Position numbers and translations under genes: made by a program
Shown: one piece after another, positions 45,716 through 58,258 of the stretch
Numbering within the stretch: position 1 is the stretch's first letter
Layout: each line of letters begins with the position of its first letter
The notes under the pieces: generated by a model
Seen by the model: the letters and a program-made list of their open reading frames with translations, nothing else
The model's database searches: none
What the model was told of the DNA's origin: nothing
Assembly: GCA_026874595.1 (NCBI GenBank)
Contig: CM049316.1
Span: 67,914,676-67,978,675, forward strand
Reading direction: 5' to 3'
Length of the DNA: 64,000 nucleotides
Source of the DNA: Sipunculus nudus
Taxonomy: Eukaryota > Annelida > Sipuncula > Golfingiida > Sipunculidae

Positions 45716-47889
45716 GTTATATCGTGAGGCTGATTGCGTGTGTTGCTTAAAATGAACGATGTTTGTGCAATTAACTTTTCAAACCACTTCTAGCTTGTTC
45801 ACACTAGTTCTTTTACTGTAAAACTGTAAATACCACCAACGGTTGTCAGATGAATACACCATAACATACTTAGAATATTTGTTCTGTAGAGCCAATGACC
45901 TTGGATGCAGTTCGGTGATTTAAATAGCGGCAGTGCTCTTAATTGGTGACATACGTATCACCACGTCAACAGAAAAATTCAAGTGTAAAATTAACATTCA
46001 AGAGACTATAATTTATTTCCTGACGATTATATTGAAATCTGAAGATCAAACTAAAACTTAAGATCTAGTTTTGTAGGGACCCGACTTTTGTTTATCTTGC
46101 TTTTGTGTAATAATATCCCAGAATTGAATTGCAAATAATATCTGTTCCAAAAATAGATTTCCGCAACACTGATTCTTACTGTTACGAAATTAACAATAAC
46201 GACATAAGAAGAAACTACTCCACAAAGTTCAACAGTCAAGCATTCCACATGATTGGAATTGTGCAAGGCTTTTTAGCTGAATCCATGTGTGCCTCTGTTT
46301 GCACATGAGAACAACCTTTCCAACAGGTTCCAGCTTATGTTAATTTTGTTTACTATTAATGCCAAAAACAAATGAATTAGCTCACGTGGTTTGCATCAAC
46401 ATTCAAGAAGTACGCCTACTGTATTTCATCCAGCGTTATACTGTGGTTATATCTTTTTGCGTAGAATAGTTTATTAGGCTCCAGATCAGTGTTATATATG
46501 AGGTCATCACGACACTGAAGGTGACTAGACCTCTGCCATATTAAATATATATGTTTTATGTCACGATCTAAATTCATTTCGGTATAATACAAACGTTTCT
46601 TAGCGGACTCATCCAAGCACATGGACCCCCATTAACTTGTTTGATAAATTACTGTGGTTCTGTGTGTAAGTAAACACAGTCTATTTATATATATTTATTT
46701 ATATATATAGAGGTCCGCTATCTCTCTCCCTCTCTTTCTTTCTCCCTCTCTCTCACTCTCTCTCTCTCTCACACACATATTTAAACAGTGATAATAACGA
46801 GAATTAAAATCAGAAGTGACATAAAGTTATTTTAAAAAAATGACCGGATAACGTATATTTTTGGTGAAAACGCACATAAATAACGATACCAACTTTAATT
46901 GCTGAACATATCGTTCACACTATTAACACTAGAAATCTGCATTTCCGGGAATGCAAGTCTCCGCCACGTGGTGGGGTTCCTATTATTAGATACTCCCCTA
47001 CCACATATTTTCTCGATAGTTTTATATCTCATGATGTATTTAGAATGATTTTGTTATCTGAAGTTAACCTAGCCAAAATTTGTATAAACCTTACCAGACT
47101 TTACCTTGAAATTACCTTGTTATAGACATCTAAGCAAAAGCTGAGCACTTGATCAAAGAAAAACAAGTTTGAATTTGAGACGGCAGCTATGGCATTATGG
47201 CTACGTGTATGTATGCTTTTGAGCAAACAAGCACTGGAATATAAGGAAACACAAACAACCTTACAGATGTCATATTAATACATAAGCGGATTACTTGAAT
47301 AAAGGCAATCAAATGTTACCTTGCGACAGCTAAGGAAGGGCTGATTCATAACTTATTAAAGCATCTCAAACATCTTCACACCTCCACTAATTAAAGCCTA
47401 TGGAAAAGCTAGGCTTATCTAAATTGCTGGCAAGGTACATATCCCCTGCTGGCAGTTTAGCCTGTTAACTGAACAACGGGCACTGGAGGCAGTTCAGCCA
47501 CTTCCTTGATTTTAATTGCGTCTCCATGGGTAAGGCCAAATGTTAGATGTTGTGGGCAGACTGCTCGGAATAAAAGGAGGAAATGAGGTCCGCACTCTAT
47601 GAGTGCAAATATCTCGTTATTATCATGATATCACATAACACCGGGACGTTTTAAATACTTTCCTTACACCCCGAATGTAAGTACAAAAGAACAAAGGAAG
47701 AACAAAGTTTCTTTGTCAGAGAGTCCGCGTAAGGACTGTTTCCAGATGCAGAACCAGTGTGCAGTCACGTTAGTCAGCGGGCTTTCATTTATTACAGGGA
47801 GAGAGTGATATGCGCAATAAATAAAGCATGGGGAAGCAAGCACTGAAAAGAGCCAATATTGTAGTGGTGATCTGTGTTGATTAACTTAC
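45716..47889. other. Non-coding; includes AT/CT microsatellites
   Basis: AT and CT-rich simple sequence at 46,680-46,770. The 68-codon minus-strand ORF at 46,416-46,622 has ordinary protein-like composition (KKRLYYTEMNLDRDIKHIY) but no domain and no donor at its end. Confidence 0.35.
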
Positions 47890-47983
47890 CATTAATTAAG
47901 AAACAACAGCCGGAGAAACACTCTGGGACTGCCACGTCCAAAACGATGAGTAATAGTACATATTCGTATTCAATTGTTGTCAT
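47890..47983 (-). CDS. Candidate first coding exon encoding a signal peptide
   Basis: ATG at 47,981-47,983 opens MTTIEYEYVLLLIVLDVAVP then ECFSGCCFLIN, and the exon ends in an excellent donor G|GTAAGTTAA at 47,889 (phase 1). A short N-region, a hydrophobic core VLLLIVLDVAV and small residues near SG fit a secretory signal. The phase-1 end matches the phase-1 starts of the exons at 18,159 and 10,993, so it could begin the S8-like gene whose C-terminal half lies at 13-18 kb. The gap is 30 kb and the middle exons were not found, so the link is inference. It could equally start another secreted-protein gene. Confidence 0.4.
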
Positions 47984-50040
47984 GGATTTATTCAACCCCT
48001 GTGTTTAATTCTCATTTTTTTTATCAAAATATGATAAAAGAAATGTAACGAGAGATATGTGCATGGGTAATTTGGTAATCTAAAAACAAAACACTGAACA
48101 TTTATGAACCTCATTAAACCTCATCTTTCTTCAAAGGGAATGTTGAAATGAATACTAAAGAACAGTACATTCTTTAAATTTTTTAACTGCTTATACCCCT
48201 TACACTTTTTTGCATAATATATTCATCTTAGAATATGTTATTCATTGGTGATTTTTTCCACGCTATATATTTAGTTTTTAATAGGGGTCCATATATGATA
48301 AGATATCATCGAGTATACGATCATTAATATCTTCGATTGCCCTGAAAATCGTGTACTAATACAACCGAAATTTATGTTTTCTACTTAATGTGGTGATTTT
48401 TAGCATTTAAAGGGGGTACATATACTAATTATTGGTTCTCATCACTGATATTGCCAAAAGGCAGGCTATATCAACATTGTTAATTTAGCATTTCTGAAGA
48501 AATAACATTTCGAAAAAGGTCAAAATGGTTATTTCCCATAATCAGAGATGATGGACAACACGTTGGCCTAAGTTACCTCTGCTTATTATGAAACTATTAA
48601 CGTCAAATACTTTTTTTTATAGAAGAACCATGCTGAGGTAATTCTTTCAGAAATAATTTTAACCTGCACAACTTTAATTAACTAATTAAATGAATTAATT
48701 TAAAAAGGTTAAGGAATCTACGGACATCTGATTCTATGAAACTTAATATAGAATCGTTCATCCTGTATGGTGATACTCAAAATCTTTACCCCACTATGCA
48801 CCAGCCATTCACTGCCCGCGTCCCCATACACGTAATACTGTCACATGCTATTGGGTTTACCTAACCTTTTCGGTGTATGTATTGGGAAGAAGAGTTTCAT
48901 GGATTTTCATTGGAAAATTCTCAGGTTGATTTTAGCACTTGTTTTATGTTTTAACAGCATAGGACAGCATGTTAAATGTCTACAATCTGATACCATTTAA
49001 AAAAAATGACAGCCTTTCAATCCGAGGTGGGCGAAAACTGTCAGACTGCGTGAAGCGTGTCACATGTCCTCAAATACAATGGTAGTTCGAAAATATAAAA
49101 ATGCTTACTTTACCAAACGATAGGAAGCATAATGTAATTAAAACAGAAAAAAAAACGAGTAAACGTCAGCTGACTACAAGTCAAAATGACGATAGGCCTT
49201 GTCTCAAACTATTTCGGACTCGTATGGATTATGGGAATAATTTATTAATTCATCCTCCTTTTAACTTCTGCAGGCTTTAGATTGTGCATGCATTGGCAAG
49301 GTTTTTATATAAACCAAGATAAATGTGTCATGGTTGCATCACAAATTGGATTTTCCTGCCAGAACAAAGAAAACATTTCTTTTTCTGGATCATTAGGAAG
49401 AAGAAAGAAAACCAGAAAATATGGGATATAATATGAATTTAATACAACTGTTAGGTTGTTTGCCAGATATGCTAGATTAAGTGACTTATCCTTATTACAA
49501 TGGGCTTTCCCTACACGTGGCGGCACATAGATTTGTAGCACGCTGTAAGTTAAATATACACATCATATTAGCAGTAAGAGCAGCTCTGTTAAAAGGATGG
49601 ACGTAAATCGTTTTGCTGTCAGAAATGTATGTAAGTATCAATCGGCAAGAAAGCAGACGTCAATATTTTTTCTTCATGAATTGCTGCTATGAATGCTTTT
49701 ATGGTTACATGGTTTTAAATTTGCGATTCCGTTCAGGCAAGTGACACGGATTATGATGAACGGTCTTATGTCGCCCACGCAAGAATATGTATAATGTTAA
49801 TGGAGTGCGTATATAGTGATATATCACAGATGATGTCAGGTTCATCCGACTTCTACTTTTGTCCTTGTTAGGGCCTTTTGTATTTCTCCACGGTTTATTT
49901 GGCAATAACGTAGCAGCCATTATATTGGCTATAGTAGATAACGTTATTCTAAATGTGTCTGCTCAATGACTGGTATACATTCATTGCTCTACGAAAAAGT
50001 TCCGTCTTGAGGGGAGGACATAGGGCAGGGGTCTTTTGCG
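47984..50040. other. Non-coding, AT-rich
   Basis: No repeat array or gene recognised. If the 47.9-kb exon is real, the first few hundred bases would hold its promoter and 5' UTR; no clear TATA box is seen. Confidence 0.4.
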
Positions 50041-50081
50041 TGAGATGAACCATGTATCTTCTGGCTCAGCAACCGTCACGC

Positions 50082-50196
50082 TATCTTGGTTCCCAGTCTG
50101 CCTTGCTCTACGCTCACGGAGGCATGGCACAAAGGCTTACATCATCGTCCCACAATACACCGCTCGATAGAACAACATTGCCACAAGTAAGGATGT
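50082..50196 (+). CDS. Candidate plus-strand exon, unknown
   Basis: Between an acceptor (atcttctggctcag|C) and a donor (CCACAA|GTAAGG) lies a 115-nt segment, GC-richer than its flanks. It is open in the frame QPSRYLGSQSALLYAHGGMA then QRLTSSSHNTPLDRTTLPQ. A further open stretch to 50,369 has no motif. No domain is recognised; start and end are only inferred from the splice signals. Confidence 0.2.
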
Positions 50197-50530
50197 TTAC
50201 AAGTATTGGTCTGCTCGCTTCGAAACGCCGTAATTATATCTCTTCAGAGGATGGCAAGTTTACAAAAACTGATTATCGCAGACTGTGGCAGAAGCACGCA
50301 AGCGGCGATACTCCAATGAGGAAGCGGGGTGTTATACTGGAAATAACTTACAATTATTATATAATTTGATTGCAGGCTTTATTTTTATTTCTTAGATTAC
50401 TATAAATATTATATCACTGAGCTTATACTTAGCTTATATATATTTGTAATGAGTAACACAAAAAAATATAAATATATATATACATATATATATATATATA
50501 GTTACAAGTATATATAATGTATATTATAAT

Positions 50531-50531
50531 A

Positions 50532-50576
<45 letters not shown>

Positions 50577-50605
50577 AATAATAATGATTATTATTATTAT
50601 TATTG
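50531..50605. repeat. TTA trinucleotide microsatellite
   Basis: About 20 ATT/TTA units with one interruption (actataata). Confidence 0.95.
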
Positions 50606-51039
50606 ACAACGGGAAATGATATTTCAAAATTAATAAATAAAAAAAAAGAATCGTCCCAATCACCATTTATGCCTACGAATCCCCCCCCCCCCCCGCGCAC
50701 ACAAACACAAACACACATCTGTGTAGATAAATCGACGCCACTGTTCCTCTACTTTCGTCGCCAGTTGACATATAAGCAATGGTGTAGGAAGCAGGGGACA
50801 GACGGGGCTATATCGTTATAGATATATTTACCTGACAGTGTTTCAATGTAAAGGCGATGTTACTTTTATTTACACGCCTCAAAATCATGATGATATAAAG
50901 TATTGTTCAGGTATACCAATCTTCAGAGGAGTATGAATGAGTTGTTCATATAGTTTTGACAACTTAACTGGTGGCTTTACGAGAGTTTTTCCTCTTTATA
51001 TTTAAAAAATATTATCTGTGTGAAAGAGAGTAATGTACA

Positions 51040-51133
51040 TATATTATGTAATATATATATAATATACAAGTGTATAAAAATACATGTATATATATATTAT
51101 ATAATATATATACATACATATATATGTATGTAG

Positions 51134-51185
<52 letters not shown>
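51040..51185. repeat. AT microsatellite cluster
   Basis: Interrupted then continuous TA tract of about 25 units, ending in gtgtgtg. Confidence 0.9.
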
Positions 51186-51188
<3 letters not shown>

Positions 51189-53171
51189 GTGTGTATAATG
51201 CGTATTCTTAAAATATAATCGTGTTATATGTAACCAAGATTGTATTGGCGCGATGACGCACTGGCTTGTATGCATGCCCGTAGATATATGTCAATATATA
51301 GATCTTATATCTTCTTATTCTTATAAAAGGAAGTTGTTTCCTTTTGTTCTTAATGTTTTCTGAAACCGCGTTACGTATATTACTGTTTTATACCCCATTG
51401 TAGGTTATTGTTCCCTCAGTGACCTAGTTGATATGAGAATAAATAATTTTAATGTACACCATTTTGAGTGAATTTTTACGTGGCCTTTTAATTGCGTGGC
51501 AGTTACCACACGAAAACAGCCGAGTGCTTAAGTGGCTGCGGCAGAGACCGGAATGCCTGCGTGGTCGCACTGGTCGACTTGCATGGTCAGTAAATGTGAA
51601 AAGCCTGAAATTTTGATACATTGAAACTCATTTCTTCTGTCAGCATGCAATAACGGTTAATCCTTCAATTCTTCCAGGTAATACTTTTGCATAATGTTGA
51701 AATGACCACACAGAGTGGTATCACGAAAAATAACCAGGGAACAACGGGCTTAAAGGGGTCCTATCACCTATCTGACCTTTATAAACTGAAGGTAATCCCT
51801 TGGAGCTTTTATAAAAAAAGGCTAGAATATGTCGATATTACCACACACAGGCTGCTTGATTTGTTTATATCAACGTGTTTATAACTGATGCGGGCCCCAA
51901 AAAATAATCCAAACAAATTCAACAACGGCATTTGGCAGCAAGTCATATAAACCAGAGCCTTGCAAACAGCATTTTGCAACAAGTGACCTTTCTTACTCCA
52001 CATATATGCAGCCAACTACCTTGGAATACATGTTTAACAAACATTTATATACAAACATTTTGTTGATAAACAAGTTCATACATCCTTCAAGAGGGCCTTG
52101 TAAAAACTTTTCACGACCAGAATTACCCTTGGATCATTAATATATACATGGAGGAAACCAGAATCACATAGATTTACCCCAAAAGATAGTCGAATGGGCA
52201 CCTTGAAGTTTCTGTTCATATATTTACAATAACGCGACGCTTATTTTACATCGCTAAATATATCCTCAATTATTGTATCCACATATAAAATATGTTTCAC
52301 GATCAAATACATATTGTTATATTTGGTTTAAATGTTGTCGATGCATACTCTGTATTTGCTCCATTTACTTATTTCTTGTAATTTACACTTCTCAGGGGAA
52401 AATTGCTCGATATCTACGTGAAACTTGGTGTGTGAAAGAATATTTGCTGGAGGTTTGACTTTCATTATAGATAGACCTTCTGTGTGGAGAATGAACACAG
52501 AGGTGGGACATAATCATTGAATGTCAACAAGGACATTACGGGGCCGAAAATCTGGGAGAAGCAGGGCTTCGTCATGCAGGCCTTCCATCAAGATTTCATT
52601 AGCTGAACTATGCTTCCTTATTATAAGTACTAAGTAGTTTTCCAAATTTAAATACACCATTTAATCGCTAAAAACACATTATTCCTTACTTTGAGTGGTA
52701 CCCCACCTTAAATACACTATTGAGTCCCAACAAAACACATTATTTAGAATTTCCATACTCCTTTATGTCTACTGTCTACTTACTGGCAATAGGTGTTAAT
52801 TGTAGTGACATACCGAAGTGTCACCGCACACTGTCAGGAGGAAGGGCAGGCTTACTAACGAGATATGCGTATTCCCGTTTCTTTCTTCGGGAACAGCTTC
52901 CTTGTTTAAATATACATTAGATTCATCTTTTCATAGCTTCCCTACATCAATCTATCCTTTATACGTCTGACTATAATAATATATTTATCAAGTCAAAGCT
53001 CTTAATTATACTGAATGTCCCGCCTCCCATTCCGCTTCGCATTTGTAAGCATAATCACTGACCAGGTCAAGATATACATGCCGAACATGAACTTCTCACG
53101 ATGAGCACAGAACCACGAAGTAAGTGTAAAAAATATCAGTGGCTCGTATAGGATACACACAATTTTATTTT

Positions 53172-53302
53172 TATCTCGTTCCCAAGCGTTAGCGACTGGT
53201 TCCCACACGATAGTTATCTCGTTCCCACGCGATAATAACTCATTCCCACGCGATAATTATCTCGTTACCACGCGTTAGTATCTCGTTCCCACGCGTAAGT
53301 TA
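53172..53302. repeat. Minisatellite, ~24-bp ATCTCGTTCCCACGCGATAA unit
   Basis: Five to six head-to-tail units: tatctcgttcccaagcgtta, gcgactggttcccacacgat, agttatctcgttcccacgcg, ataataactcattcccacgc, gataattatctcgttaccac, gcgttagtatctcgttccca. The CACGCG core is CpG-containing and well kept. Confidence 0.85.
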
Positions 53303-54114
53303 CCCATTTTTTACGTGTTCTGGGAAAACGTTTTTGAGTTTGTTTAAAGTTACTGCTTTTAAGGTTAGGGTAAGGCTTATGTGAACCTTCTGCACTAATA
53401 TATTAAACAAACTAAAACACTTGTTTCTAGCATGCGGGTAAAAACTACGAATTTCTGATTGGCTCTCTTTCTTGGGCTGCTTGGCGGCGTGTATTTCCAT
53501 AATCTTTGAGAAGAAAGCCCTGACAGGTCGCCTTTTGCAAATAAACTGTCAATCAATTTTTCACAAAATGAAATCCTGAAAATAGCATTGTGCACCTGTG
53601 TGGTATTTGTCGAGTGGCAAATACCGCGTTATATTTACCGCTATACCGCATATACCGCAAAGCGCTCCAAATCGTTTGTTAAGTAATAGATGTATTAACC
53701 TTATTACAAACAATTGTAATTTAATGTTCATCAGTGTATACTTGTTTACATTTGCTCGGTGTTTTTTTTTTAGTGGCAATTATTTACATTTCGCAGGTGT
53801 AATGTTTTACTTTATTTGATGTACTGTTTTTATTTCTGTTTTTTTTTTAAATAACTGACATCGCCAGATAGATTCTATGGTCAAGAGTATTTTAGTGATA
53901 TTTTAAATAAAAAGGCTTGTTTGCTTTTATTCTTTAATGATCTCTGACTGAGTGGCCCTGATGACATTTGACATTGTTTTAGTGCGTCTGTGTATTGAGG
54001 TGTATTTTGCACGGCTATTTTCATTTGAAAGTAAAGAGAAAATTCTACAGATAATGAGAATACTTTATTGCACTGCATGGTCATTAAAGAAGGGCACATA
54101 TAGTTCCTTTATAT
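53303..54114. other. Non-coding, AT-rich
   Basis: No gene supported. A short taccgc repeat lies at 53,620-53,660. Confidence 0.4.
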
Positions 54115-54275
54115 CAATTTCTATATATCAATTTCCGAGACTTTCTGGTAAAGGAAAAGTGGAAACAAACTGTCAAACAACGCACCATGCAGTGGCGACA
54201 TCTCCTGGCTAAAGAGATAACAAATGCGTTTAAAGTTAAGGAAAACGACACCAGAAGGTGCTGACACTCTTAGTA
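54115..54275. repeat. Partial copy of the 5-kb/54-kb dispersed repeat
   Basis: Shares gagactttctggta, aacgcaccatgcagtggcga, catctc-tggct, gataacaaatgcg and ggaaaacgacacc with 5,275-5,400 and 54,595-54,740, and then stops. Two adjacent copies here point to local duplication. Confidence 0.7.
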
Positions 54276-54364
54276 TAGTACACACAGAGACACACACAGT
54301 ATAGTAGGTTACCTTATAAGCACAATGGGTGTTGTAACTGATATGTATCGGTGTCCTAACCATA

Positions 54365-55370
54365 AGCCTCGTCTACAATAGAGAGTCAGCAATAAGAGGA
54401 CAACCTAGATATTACTTTTACAATTCAAGATGAAACATAAAATAGATGCCGTGGGTTGTTGGACAGCTCTGTCGTCGATATCTGAACCCCAAAGTTGCAT
54501 GCCTTTTTTAAGTCGTATATCAAAATATACACACAAAAAAATGAAAGAAGTAGATAAAACACATTTTGCCACTTAATCAATTCATCTTAAGAGCCGTTGA
54601 GACTTCCTGGTGGAGAAAAAAATACAAACAATTAACGCAACGCACCATCCAGTGGCGACATCTCATGGCTATAGCGATAACAAATGCGCTTAAGGTTTAG
54701 GAAAACGGCACTGGGGGCGCCGACACTCTTTCTCCGACAGGACACGTGGCTGTATTTATTTTTTTCCTATATAACACAGATTTGAAAATATTGGACTGAT
54801 ACCATTAATTTTGTGTGAGATTACGCTGAACATACATTAAAATCAAACAATAGGTTTCTTTTAAGGCCTTTTGCCAGAACGGCTAGAGCCAACCAGAGCA
54901 GGCCTAACCATTCACTACTATCCTTCGTGACCCAAGGTCATTTTAACAATTAGATCCATTTTTTTTAACCAACAGTGTCCTGGGCTGCAGATTGATAGCA
55001 TGTCAAAAGGTGCGGAGTGGGGAGCTTCTGCTTTACAAAATGTTTCTTTAACGTTGTATTAATGGGAAAGATTTAACTTGATATATGCTGTGATATTGAA
55101 TTTGCTATACATGTGATACAGCAAGGTCACGTTTTCATAAAATAATACTTATATGATTGACCATCTGTCGTTAAGGTGTTTGTTCTGTTAGCTACATATA
55201 GCATCAAGAAGGTGAAGAAGTATGACCTTAAGCAATGATAGAAACAAATATGGCAATACTTAAAGCAAGATTATTTTACAATATACTAGCGGAACAAGAG
55301 GTAGCGAATGTGACAATGAGGTGATAAAGCAAAATGTACATGTAACACGTGTTGTTCAGAGCAAAACCCA
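54365..55370. repeat. Long dispersed repeat, copy B (partner at 5,040-5,870)
   Basis: Co-linear with copy A, with an extra segment at about 54,750-55,000. It ends near ttgttcagagcaaaaccca (55,350), matching ttgttcagaccagaaccca at 5,826. No conserved frame. No clear terminal repeats, so element class is unknown. Confidence 0.7.
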
Positions 55371-55802
55371 TGGGGTCTGACTGCCTCCTCCCCCTATTTA
55401 ACTGCCGCAACTCTTTTCCAGAGGTTCAAACCATGTTTTACGGCCTGGATCCTACCCTTTTCCAGACTCGATTGTTTTTTTTTTGGTTAATGACCCTCTC
55501 CCTTTTTTTCAGGCTGTCTTCTGAGTATTTTATGTTGTAACCCCCCCTCTCCCCCCCCCCCCCGTCCCCGTTATTCTTTTGGTTGGATACTAATACCCGT
55601 TTCAGGTTTTTTTTTTAAACTATGATTTAAGCATAATGAAACACAACGTGTATAATAACGAAAGATGCAGTTTCAATACCATTTTTTCTCATATTTGCAA
55701 AGAAGCTTTGTATTATAAAAGCAAAAACATATAAACCCGATTTTATTTGTTTATTATAACCATATGGGTGGAAGTGGAATTTGAAATAAACGAAACCTAC
55801 AC
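55371..55802. other. Non-coding with C and T homopolymers
   Basis: Poly-C at 55,541-55,563 and T runs at 55,465-55,475 and 55,605. No gene. Confidence 0.45.
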
Positions 55803-55918
55803 CTGGGCGCCTCCTGCACGTACTCTTTGCCCATGAGCAGGCAGTTCCTCATTTTAAAGGCGAAGGAGAAGACAGTAATTACTTTTAGTACAGGCAGTTC
55901 AAATGTGAAAATATCCAT
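55803..55918 (-). CDS. Candidate exon (possible signal-peptide start)
   Basis: ATG at 55,916-55,918 opens MDIFTFELPVLKVITVFSFA then FKMRNCLLMGKEYVQEAP, ending at CCCAG|GTGTAG (phase 2). A hydrophobic stretch after the Met would suit a signal peptide. It lies only a few bases after the donor of the exon at 55,924-56,162, in a different frame, so both cannot be used in one simple transcript. No family recognised. Confidence 0.25.
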
Positions 55919-55923
55919 TTTAC

Positions 55924-56162
55924 CTGGCTGAATCAAGAGTAAGAGCAGATGTTTTAGTATAGGAGTTCACCGACAGGTGTCGCTGGATATGGCGCCAGCT
56001 CTGTCTGTCAAAAGGTCTGTCTCTGGTCTGAACTAAAGCACTGTCATTCTCCACACCCGAGGTGTCGTCTATGAAGGTGAAGGATAGATCTCTGCATACA
56101 TTCGTGCACTCAGCACTATTTCCAGCCGAACGCGTATCATATGGCGGGTCAATTGAAAATAA
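55924..56162 (-). CDS. Candidate internal exon, unknown secreted-type protein
   Basis: Acceptor ttccttcattacag|T and donor GCCAG|GTAAAA enclose 239 nt open in one frame (phase 0 to phase 2): LFSIDPPYDTRSAGNSAECT, NVCRDLSFTFIDDTSGVEND, then DRPFDRQSWRHIQRHLSVNS. GC content and codon texture are protein-like and contrast with the AT-rich flanks. Two Cys three residues apart hint at an extracellular domain. It lies on the same strand as the S8-like loci, upstream of the 47.9-kb candidate first exon, so it most likely belongs to a different or neighbouring copy. The family is not recognised. Confidence 0.45.
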
Positions 56163-57000
56163 CTGTAATGAAGGAAATGGAGCAAATATAGAATATACAT
56201 TAACAACATTTGTTTCAAATATAACCAACAAAAGGTATTTTTCCGTATTTTCTTTATTTTCTATATTGATAAAACTCGGATCTATTTTTGCGGTGTAATA
56301 TCTGTGGTGGTATTGTACATGTAAACAGAAATTTATGCACGTGCTTCCTTGATATATATATATATTTATAAACGGATTACTAGATTGTTTATCACAGCCG
56401 ACCAATGAGCGAGAGGCTGATCTGTGGGAAGCCGCTCGGGCCTCGAGGACTGTCATGGAAAGGGAGACCACTAAACAGTGTGCGCTGAGCCTGATTAAAC
56501 AGCTAATTATACGCGGCTAGAAACCCTAACGCGAGTTAGTATTGTGTCAGACGGAACCATTTGGGTCAATTTTATGTGCACGCAAGAGATAAGTTCGTGT
56601 CACGCCATGTGTAGTTTGGAAATGGATAGTTTATACTGCAGGTCGCTCGGGGTCCTCCGTCAGTCGTTTCATACCTTGTGTCTTTATATCACTATGAGTA
56701 GTGTAAGGCTATACAGCGGCCATTTACTCATGTTTTAATAGTGATTTGAAGGGCCTGTGCTAAGGACACTATCTTTTTCTTCTTAAAATCTGGGAATAGT
56801 GCCGTATACGTCCCTATACTTCTGCTTGCGATAGTTATGTGCAGTTTACTAACACTGCGTTCAGTTGTTTGCTTATGACACTGTGTTGAGTCCACCCCCT
56901 CCCCCCCCCCCCCCCCAACTAAATATCGGTCCTCATCACTTAGCCGAATGAACAGTTAAAGACGATATGGTCTGCTTTAAATTTTAACTTTCTCGGGCCG
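56163..57000. other. Non-coding; GC-richer stretch at 56,390-56,720
   Basis: The minus-strand frame of the 55.9-kb exon stays open to 56,471 but becomes AT-rich intron-like sequence. Around 56,390-56,420 the minus strand has an ATTGG box about 40 bases before tttataaatatatata, a possible promoter. A C run lies at 56,897-56,916. Confidence 0.35.
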
Positions 57001-57252
57001 TAGCTTAACCCAAATGGCGGGGGGGGGGGGGGCAGTAAGCGGATGCGAGGGGCAAAGCTCCCGACGGGGAGGGTGGCCCCCTCCTTCGGTAAAGGAAATT
57101 TTGAAAAACTGTATGTATACTACTTCATTCTGGTGCATTTTTTGCTGTCATTTATTGGTCAAAACTTACTTAGAAAAAAAAATTAAAAAAAAAAGAATAT
57201 CAACTGTGCAATATTTTTTTGGCACCTCAAATCCCAGGGGGCAGCTGCTTCC

Positions 57253-57297
<45 letters not shown>

Positions 57298-58196
57298 CAG
57301 AACAGAAAATTATCCTAAGCAGTTCAAGCTATATAAAATTTATAAAAGTTAAATCTGTTTTTGTACTTGTCAAACCACTACAGTATATTTCACACTTTCA
57401 CAGATACAAACAAATTAATCGTGCCTGCATGACCACGATTATGTACGCCCCAGTAAAACTGTTCAGCTGCAAACTGCTCGCGTGATATGAATATGATCTG
57501 CCAAAGTGTGTAACTTGTTTACGTGTAATTTAAAAAAAAAGACATGAAATATAATCTTTTATAGTCTCTGCATTTGGCCAAGATGATATCATCTATTAGA
57601 CATTGAGATAACGAAGTTAATCAAAGTGGGTCAAGTTGGACACTTACGCTTAAACTGGAACTATTTTATTATGATACTAACTTCTAAAGCGGATTCTTAG
57701 CATTACCAGAGACTTAGAAGTCATGTCTAACTGTATGTATACAGACACTGAAGCAAGGAAGCATTATACCAGCTCTACTCTGACTCCCCATCATATCTTC
57801 CTTAAAATGGATACTGCAGGGTACTTGAAAACACAACAAGAACATCAACAAGTACCTGTTTTTTTGTACACGCGATAGTTTGAATTTAAGTGTTGTATAT
57901 GAAGTTCCCATAATCTCAGAAGAAGTCAAACCATATGTTACAATTTTCCAAACAGCTGTCAATTATGAACGCCTGGTGATCTCAGATTTGAATTTTGTGA
58001 GCCACGGCACGATCAGTATATGCTGACAAATAACATACCTACCCATCTACTTGTATTGAGCTAAATATTCATGTCTGTAAAACTGACTGCCCCTGTAAAC
58101 AGACGTTATACTTTAGTCAGGTGGCTGATTCGTCTTTGCCGCCGTTCTTTAGTTGTTAGTATAGTTTGTTGTTTAATTTATGAATGAAATTTCCTT

Positions 58197-58197
<1 letters not shown>

Positions 58198-58236
<39 letters not shown>

Positions 58237-58258
58237 GTGTGTGTGTGTGTGTGTGTGT
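58198..58258. repeat. Compound (AT)n-(GT)n microsatellite
   Basis: About 17 TA units followed by about 11 GT units. Confidence 0.95.

Larger units (their letters stand above)
50370..53171. other. Non-coding with several simple-sequence tracts
   Basis: Tracts: AT at 50,465-50,500; TTA trinucleotides at 50,531-50,605; poly-C at 50,681-50,694; a long AT cluster at 51,040-51,185. At 52,648-52,735 a unit of about 55 bases (taaatacac-att-a, then aaacacattatt) occurs twice. ORFs have no motifs. Confidence 0.45.

Noticed and set aside
46416-46622. 68-codon minus-strand ORF with protein-like composition
   Set aside because: No homology recognised, and it ends in TAG with no donor; could be chance.
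50052-50369. 105-codon plus-strand ORF taken as one gene
   Set aside because: No start context or domain; only the 50,082-50,196 part has splice-like borders, and it is listed as a weak exon candidate.
56062-56298. 78-codon plus-strand ORF
   Set aside because: Antisense shadow of the minus-strand exon candidate at 55,924-56,162.
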